From assembly GCA_011033025.1 (NCBI GenBank), contig WFMF01000099.1, positions 102,001 through 166,000 of the forward strand: a stretch of DNA of 64,000 nucleotides, given 5' to 3'. Positions within the stretch are counted from its first letter, which is position 1. The number at the start of each line of letters is the position of its first letter. Position numbers and translations under genes: made by a program. The notes under the pieces are model-generated. The model was not told the origin of the DNA. It was given only the letters and a program-made list of their open reading frames with translations, and did not search any database. This document shows, one piece after another, positions 58,551 through 64,000 of this stretch. Source of the DNA: Beroe forskalii. Taxonomy: Eukaryota > Ctenophora > Nuda > Beroida > Beroidae.

Positions 58551-58586
58551 CCCTCCCTTCGTGGGAGGGACTTACTAGTTTTTTAG
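58551..58586 (-). promoter_or_regulatory. Candidate -1 frameshift signal at the gag-pol junction
   Basis: In gag phase the last sense codons are CTA AAA AAC, giving the canonical slippery heptamer A_AAA_AAC (58584-58578) directly before a TAG (58577-58575). An 8-nt spacer is followed by a 7-bp GC-rich hairpin: CCCTCCC (58569-58563), loop ACGAA, GGGAGGG (58557-58551). This is the textbook layout. However, in this copy pol lies in the gag frame past TAG TAA, and the -1 frame closes after about 28 codons. Either a one-base indel has occurred between hairpin and pol, or the stops are read through. Confidence 0.55.
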
Positions 58587-59795
58587 CTCCGTGATTTGCT
58601 GAGGGGTACAGTTATTGGAGTGGGGGTTGTGAACTGTCTCTCTTGCTTTATTGATTTGACTATCAGGTGACCATTGATCATTGTACGGCTCAAATCCCAA
58701 GCCCGGCTGAAATGAGTGTGGAATATTTGAGATATTTTGTTGCTCACTTCTATTTCCCACCCTCTGCGGTCTTCTAGGTGTGGCATTCTGCTGGTAGGTG
58801 ATCGGACCTTGTTGACCTTGCGTCCAAGAACTTGCCTGCATCTGCATGTCTCTATATTTAAGGAAACAGTTTCTTTCCACGTGATTTGGTCTCCCGCAAT
58901 ACCAACAGTTTATGGGACCTCTCTTGTTTTTGCCAGCCTGTTTCGCAGCATAATGTGAGGGACCTGCGTCATTTCCTCGACTCCAAGTGCATTGTGTTGC
59001 ATAATGACCCGGCTGGTTGCACGTGTAGCAAATGACTTGACTGGTATTCACTCCCATATGTTGGTATTCCTGTCCACTCATGTACTGGGGTACATTGTTT
59101 GTATTCTGTGGGTAGACAGGAGTTCCGGTTTGCATCACAGAAACGGTGTAGGTATCCTCTGACTTCATCGCTTCCCTTGCTGTGTAGGATGCATCAAGTT
59201 TTACGGCCTCAGCCAGAAGCTCACTAAAATCTTTATCCTGCTCGTTTATCAGGTGCACAGCTACTACATCTCGGCGAACTCCTCCTGCTAAAGCGTCCTT
59301 GAGTGCCGAATTTCTTGCTTCATTTTCGTTGGGTCTGTAAGCAGTTTTCCCCAACTTCAATAATCTCTTTCCAAACTCTTCTACCGTTTCGTCTATCTTT
59401 TGTGCTGCTGCCTTTATTTCAAATCTTGCTTTGACTCGTGCTTGTGGTGGGCTTAGAGCTTGGATGGTATTGGCTTAAAATACTTCCCACGTTTCACTTT
59501 CAAGGACTCTGTTGTCTATCAAGGTTGTCTGTGCATCAGTACTCAAGTACGTCATAAAAGCATTTATTGCTGGTTGTCCCGTGAGTCCCATGACAGATCG
59601 AAATGGCTCAAACCTTTCTATGAAAGCCTGAATGCTTATCTGGTTAGGGTCAAATATATCCGGTTTTTTGCTTCCAGCTACACCAGCCCTGAAGTCTAGT
59701 TTAGCTTGATTCACCGCATCTGTCAGGGCAGCCTGGTGTGCTGCCCTGATGGCAGCTCTCTGCTCCTCATTAAATGCCCCAAGGGCCTCCTCCAT
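58575..59795 (-). pseudogene. gag: Retroelement gag, with one internal stop
   Basis: First ATG at 59795 (MEEALGAFNEEQRAA). The frame is closed by TAA at 59477-59475, then continues open in the same frame to 58575. The residues on both sides read as one capsid-like helical domain (FDPNQISIQAFIERFEPF; then IQALSPPQARVKARFEIKAA, FGKRLLKLGKTAYRP), so a single nonsense change is the simplest reading. The C-terminal half has two CCHC zinc knuckles, CYTCNQPGHYATQC and CWYCGRPNHVERNC, each CX2CX4HX4C and so intact RNA-binding motifs. It ends in the frameshift-like signal listed separately. Confidence 0.85.
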
Positions 59796-60053
59796 ATTGA
59801 TCAATTGTACTCAAAAATGTGTTATAAGTATGGAGAGGAAGAATATACGGTACACGTTGGTAATTTGCTGTTGAATATCAGCTGGTCTATTGGAAACGTG
59901 TTAATGAGTTTTCAAATTCACAAATGATGATAACGTACAGTGCGAGAGCTTGATAAAGAATAGACTGTCGATGCACTTACGTTGGTGTATACGCTGTTTA
60001 TAAAGTACGATAGTACGTTGGTCCAACCGTTAATGTGTTTTACAGACCTACAA
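59796..60053. other. Retroelement 5' leader
   Basis: Between primer-binding site and gag; no ORF. Packaging signals would be expected here but cannot be recognised by eye. Confidence 0.4.
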
Positions 60054-60071
60054 GGACTGGTCGCAGCACCA
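60054..60071 (-). promoter_or_regulatory. Primer-binding site
   Basis: In element sense the LTR end (GTAGCACA) is followed by AT and then TGGTGCTGCGACCAGTCC. It begins TGG, as expected for pairing with a tRNA 3' CCA. I could not assign the tRNA species by memory. Confidence 0.7.
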
Positions 60072-60073
60072 AT

Positions 60074-60540
60074 TGTGCTACTTCAACTCTTAGTACTATA
60101 TAACTATAGGGCTATAAGAACTGCGCTGCGTTATTTTTGCCTAAGTAACCCAAAGTAGGAGTATGGAAGTTCAGTAACAATAGAAAGACGTGGATATCAT
60201 GCTGGAATGTTAAATAAGAGAGGTGAAACGTACTACAAAACCGATATTAAGCACACTGTTTCAATCACGGTTTGCGGACCGGATCACTTGCTCGCTGGCC
60301 CATTTCCAGGAGCGATAAGAGATTTTTAGCGCAGGAACCCGGAATGAATCCCATGTCACGGGAATAATGCTTAGTGATCACTGGGTGCCGAATCCGTTCC
60401 GTGATTGGTGGTAGTCAACGGATACGACACCCTGTGATGCACCTCCGTGACTATGGGCTTCACTCCAAGATTCCTACGTTTCTTACCCTATTATCACCTC
60501 ATAAATGAGCCAGTAAACATTAAATCCGATGAGGCGTGCA
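60074..60540 (-). repeat. 5' LTR, 467 bp
   Basis: Promoter-bearing LTR in element sense, followed on the outside by the CTCA target duplication (60541-60544). About 99.4% identical to the 3' LTR. Confidence 0.95.
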
Positions 60541-60687
60541 CTCAACACAAATCCATATTCAAGACATCAATCTGCAGGACTTTTCTCTTGCTAAACATGT
60601 CGACATATACTCAGAGCTTTAAAAAGCTTAGGAATGATGTTTTGGACATTTTTGAATGTTTTTTTGGGATTGAACTCATGATATAGG

Positions 60688-62513
60688 CATAGCTGCCAAA
60701 CTGCCCTGTTTTTGACAGGGCGCCCTGTCATGCCCTGTTTTTTGGTCGCCTCAAAAAAAAAAAAAAAAAAGGTCGCCAATTTCCAGAAATATACCTATTA
60801 ATTTATTAGGAACTGCCTCAGATGGAATTCGGAAATATACCTATTTGTCTATTTATCACCGTCTCGGCACGGATAAAATTTGGAAATATACCTATTAACT
60901 TATTAATCACTGTCTCAGATGGAAAAAGGAAATATACCTATTCAAGTATTATTCACCTACATCGGATGGAATTGGGAAATATACCTATTAAGCACTGTCT
61001 CGGATGGAATTTGTAAATATACTTTTTAGTATTAAGCGATAAAGCACTGTCTCGGATGGAATTTGAAAATATATCTTTTTAAGCATTAAGCACTGTCTTG
61101 GATGGAATTTGAAAATATATCTTTTTAAACATTAAGCACCGTCTCGGATGGAATTTGAAGATATTCCTTTAAAGTATTAAGCACTGTCTCAGATGAAATC
61201 TGGAAATATACATATTAAGCACTGACTCGGATGGAATTTGGAAATATATCTTTTAGGTATTAAGCACTGTCTCGGATGGAATTTGAAAATATACCTATTA
61301 AATTATTAAGCACTGACTCGGATGGAATTTGGAAATATACCTTTTTAAATATTAAGCACTGTCTCGGATAGAATTTGAAAATATACCTTTTAAAATTTTA
61401 AGTATTAAGCACTGTCTCGGATGGAACTTGGAAATATACCTATTAAATTATTATGCACTGACTCGGATGGAATTTGGAAATATACCTTTTTAAGTATTAA
61501 GCACTGTCTCGGATGAAATTTGGAAATATACTTATTAAGTATTAAGCACTGTCTCGGATAGAATTTGAAAATATACCTTTTTAAGTATTAAGCACTGTCT
61601 CGGATGAAATTTGGAACTATACTAAATTTAGCACTGTCTCGGATGGAATTTGGAAATGTACCTATTAAATTATTAAGCACTGACTCGGATGGAATTTGGA
61701 AATATACCTTTTTAAGTATTAAGCACTGACTCGGATGGAATTTGAAAATATACCTTTTTAAGTATTAAGCACTGTCTCGGATAGAATTTGAAAATATACC
61801 TTCTAAGTATTATTAAGCACAGTCTCGGATGAAATTTGGAAATATACCTATTAAGCACTGTTTCGGATGGAACTTGGAAATATACCTATTAAGCACTGAC
61901 TCGGATGGAATTTGGAAATATTCCTATTAAATTCTTAAATTATCAAGCACTGTTTCGGGTAGAATTTGAAAATATACCTTCTAAGTATTAACTTATTAAG
62001 CACAGTCTCGGATGAAATTTGGAAATATACCTATTAAGCACTGTTTCGGATGGAACTTGGAAATATACCTATTAAGCACTGACTCAGATGGAATTTGGAA
62101 ATATTCCTATTAAATTCTTAAATTATCAAGCACTGTTTCGGGTAGAATTTTGAAATATACCTATTCAGCACTGTCTCGGATGGATTTTGGAAATATACCT
62201 ATGAAGCACTGCCTCGGATGGATTTTGGAAATATACCTAATAAAGTGAAAATATACCTTTTTGAGCACTGTGTTCATGAAATATACCTGAAATTTACCTG
62301 AAACATACCTGAAAATCGAAAAATATACCCATTAAGCACTATCTCGGATGGCCTTTCCAGGGTGGCGTCCAAAAAAAAAAAAAAAAAAAAAAAAAAGTCG
62401 ACACTTTTCGAAAAGATACATAGGCATATATGCCCTGTTTTTCACTGCATTTGCCCTGCTTTTTGAGCCATTTCTATGCCCTGTCAAGGAATTTTTAAAG
62501 TTTGGCAGCTATG
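60688..62513. mobile_element. hAT-type non-autonomous element with ~40-bp tandem array
   Basis: The ends CATAGCTGCCAAACT and AGTTTGGCAGCTATG are inverted, and the 8-bp sequence GATATAGG flanks both sides (60680-60687, 62514-62521). An 8-bp duplication is typical of hAT transposons. Subterminal inverted TGCCCTGTTTTT words and poly-A runs (60754-60771, 62372-62396) bracket the interior. From 60820 to 62345 the interior is about 35 imperfect copies of GCACTGTCTCGGATGGAATT plus GGAAATATACCTATTAA. No ORF of substance. Confidence 0.85.
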
Positions 62514-62572
62514 GATATAGGTCGTGGTTATGTGATAACTAGCCACTCAGAGCCATGAATTTGATGTTTTGC

Positions 62573-62690
62573 TGATTTTGGAACAAATTTGGAACAACTG
62601 TGGGGACAAAAAGTTGACATATATGTCAATTTTTTGTCCCCACAGTTGTTCCAAATTTGTTCCAAAATCAGCAAAACATCATATGGTAAG
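62573..62690. repeat. 118-bp near-perfect palindrome
   Basis: Arms of 58 bp (GATGTTTTGCTGATTTTGG ... TGTGGGGACAAAAA, GTTGACAT) with one mismatch and a 2-nt centre. The central TTGACATATATGTCAA is itself palindromic. It could be a recent inversion-duplication, a tiny foldback, or, if transcribed, a long hairpin RNA. It lies between the hAT element and the first exon of the edge gene. Confidence 0.9.
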
Positions 62691-62975
62691 GTTTCTTTAT
62701 GATTTGAATATGGAATATACTAGATATTTCATTCCTAGGCTAAAGATTTTCTATCTAAAACACATCAGTCAATCAGACTTAGTTGATCCATCAACCAATT
62801 CCATTTGATCATCTGATATGTTATATATGCCTTTTAGTGTTTCTCGCCAGCAAGTGCACAAATTATAGTGTTTTAGTATTGATCCCTCTTTGTTTCAAAA
62901 ACCATGAGCAATTATTACCAACATGAGGTGAACTATAACAGAGTTTTTTCAAATAAGTAATTCTTCTACATGCAG

Positions 62976-63860
62976 CATGAATGTAATTTACTTCAAAGAA
63001 GCTTGGGAAAAATTTAAGATATCTCACTGTGATATAGCTGTCAATGACCTCTGCAAATGCATACAGGTTTGTTCAATGTAATGTTTTAAACAATGCTTTT
63101 GATATATTATTCAATTTAATCATTTTAACTTAATACTGTGCACAGTGCTCACTACAAAATCTAAGCACCTAAGTACTTTGTGCCTTTTGTTGCTTGCCCT
63201 AAAATGTCTGGATAAATTTTAAATTACCAACGCAGACAAACTAGGACACTCACTTTTTCAATTGCATGAAAATCTAAAAATAGCAATCTCAGATCATTTC
63301 TATTAGCTTTGGTTCTTAGCAAGGATTGATGATTTCTTCCCCAAAATTTATTTAAGGTATATTCTTTAGTCAGAATATCAACTTTCAAGAGTTTATTTGT
63401 AATTTTATGATCAAATTCACCTCAACTTTTAGTATTATTATTTCATGCTTGAACTTCAGGAATTAACAGCAGAATTTGATGAATATTTTGATTATTCTCA
63501 AATATATGGGGTGCTGTATGAGCTACTTGGAGATATAACAATTCCCAGCCTCATCATATCACATACCTTGACTTTCCTTGATAAACTCAGTAAGTACCTG
63601 TAGAATGAAAAGGAAGTAATTGTGTGAAATCAAACTTTACTGGTTTAAATTAAATGCTCTTATATTGTGAAAGTTTATAAGCTAATGCAATCTATGTATA
63701 TCTCCACAATTCAATTTTATAATGTCATATCCTAAATTATTCTTTTGCAGCTCTTAATGAGAGGAACAGGCTTGATTTGATTGAACAGCTCTTACCTGCA
63801 CTCTCATATCAGATAATTCACAGATACAGGCACCAGCCATCAGACTCCATTGTTAGGCAT
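62976..63860 (+). CDS. Unidentified spliced gene, three exons, runs off both sides
   Basis: Exons 62976-63066 (donor GTTTGT), 63460-63589 (donor GTAAGT) and 63751-63860 (donor GTGAGT), all with good CAG acceptors (TACATGCAG, GAACTTCAG, TCTTTTGCAG), join in one frame. Product pieces: MNVIYFKEAWEKFKISHCD, IAVNDLCKCIQ; ELTAEFDEYFDYSQIYGVL, YELLGDITIPSLIISHTL; LNERNRLDLIEQLLPALSYQ, IIHRYRHQPSDSIVRH. It reads as amphipathic helices, possibly HEAT/ARM-like. I do not recognise the family. A Met near the start of the first exon could be the initiator, but the upstream CAG and the codon phase favour an internal exon. The next exon lies beyond 64000. Confidence 0.75.
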
Positions 63861-63965
63861 GTGAGTTGCGGATCTAAGAGTAAGATAAAGGATTTTAATT
63901 GATGGGCAATAATTTCCTGTTTTGGTAATCATTGTTGATAATTCTCCATAATCACAAGGTTATTA

Positions 63966-64000
63966 GTGATCATCCACATATTACATAATCACCTAAGAGG
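63966..64000. mobile_element. Start of a second GGGATTGTTCACATATTA-type MITE, truncated by window
   Basis: GTGATCATCCACATATTACA then TAATCACCTAAGAGG matches the left end of the 45765 element with a few changes, preceded by TTA. It lies in the intron after the last exon. Confidence 0.6.

Larger units (their letters stand above)
46874..60540 (-). mobile_element. Gypsy/errantivirus-like LTR retroelement with env, 13.7 kb
   Basis: Complete minus-strand element with TG...CA LTRs (467 bp each) and the 4-bp target duplication CTCA at 46870-46873 and 60541-60544. The gene order gag, protease-RT, RNase H, integrase, env, together with an F-protein-like env and a 4-bp duplication, is that of errantivirus-like Metaviridae. 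The internal order in its own 5'-3' sense is: leader, gag, gag-pol junction, pol in three frames, env in three frames, a fourth ORF, 0.9 kb of AT-rich DNA, a captured 1.24-kb segment, PPT, LTR. Thirteen kilobases is long for this group; the excess lies downstream of env. LTRs differ at three positions, so insertion was recent, yet the genes carry several disruptions. Confidence 0.92.

Noticed and set aside
58533..58569. H-type pseudoknot at the gag-pol junction, since loop CGAA can pair with TTCG just after the stem
   Set aside because: Only one nucleotide would have to span a 7-bp stem, which is sterically implausible; kept as a simple hairpin.

Overview
The window is nuclear DNA from an animal. 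It is AT-rich, has spliced genes with very short introns (about 60-75 bp where they can be measured), TTAGGG-type interstitial telomere motifs, a tRNA-derived SINE, and many DNA transposons and LTR elements. Nothing fixes the species. A secreted beta/gamma-crystallin-domain protein, compact introns and the mix of elements would suit an early-branching invertebrate such as a sponge, but that is a guess. Most of the sequence is repeats; protein-coding genes take up only a few per cent.

Layout. 1-12.3 kb has no gene I can support. It holds a ~1.6-kb direct segmental duplication (3232-4843 and 5831-7363), several short tandem arrays, and many copies of a ~43-bp near-palindrome capped by TGACGTCA. 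12.3-15.3 kb carries repeated copies of the perfect palindrome TGGTTGCATATGCAACCA on both sides of a 1.1-kb GGGAGTCC minisatellite. 15.37-18.07 kb is a foldback element whose arms are head-to-head arrays of a ~142-bp repeat. 18.1-22.6 kb has no recognised gene. 22630-29963 is an apparently complete Mutator-type DNA transposon (607-bp terminal inverted repeats, 9-bp target duplication) that carries a spliced plus-strand gene. 30.8-34.7 kb holds pieces of an unidentified spliced plus-strand gene whose introns are full of small transposons and a SINE. 36.8-38.8 kb is a second foldback element, with a rearranged relative at 41.4-43.2 kb. 39537-40331 is a clean two-exon gene for a secreted beta/gamma-crystallin protein. 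43.2-44.6 kb may be the 5' end of another gene. 45.0-45.6 kb is a dead Penelope-like endonuclease fragment.

46874-60540 is the centrepiece: a 13.7-kb gypsy-type (errantivirus-like) LTR element on the minus strand. It has 467-bp LTRs, a 4-bp target duplication, primer-binding site, polypurine tract, gag, pol and an F-protein-like env. Three things are unusual. A run of about 24 five-residue repeats lies between RNase H and integrase. A fourth ORF downstream of env carries about 17 ten-residue Ser/Arg-rich repeats. A ~1.24-kb stretch next to its 3' LTR is also found outside the element at 43.2-44.45 kb. The LTRs are about 99.4% identical, yet gag, pol and env each contain stops or frame changes.

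60.7-62.5 kb is a hAT-type non-autonomous element filled with a ~40-bp array, followed by a 118-bp near-perfect palindrome. The right edge (62976-63860) carries three exons of an unidentified helical gene that join in frame.
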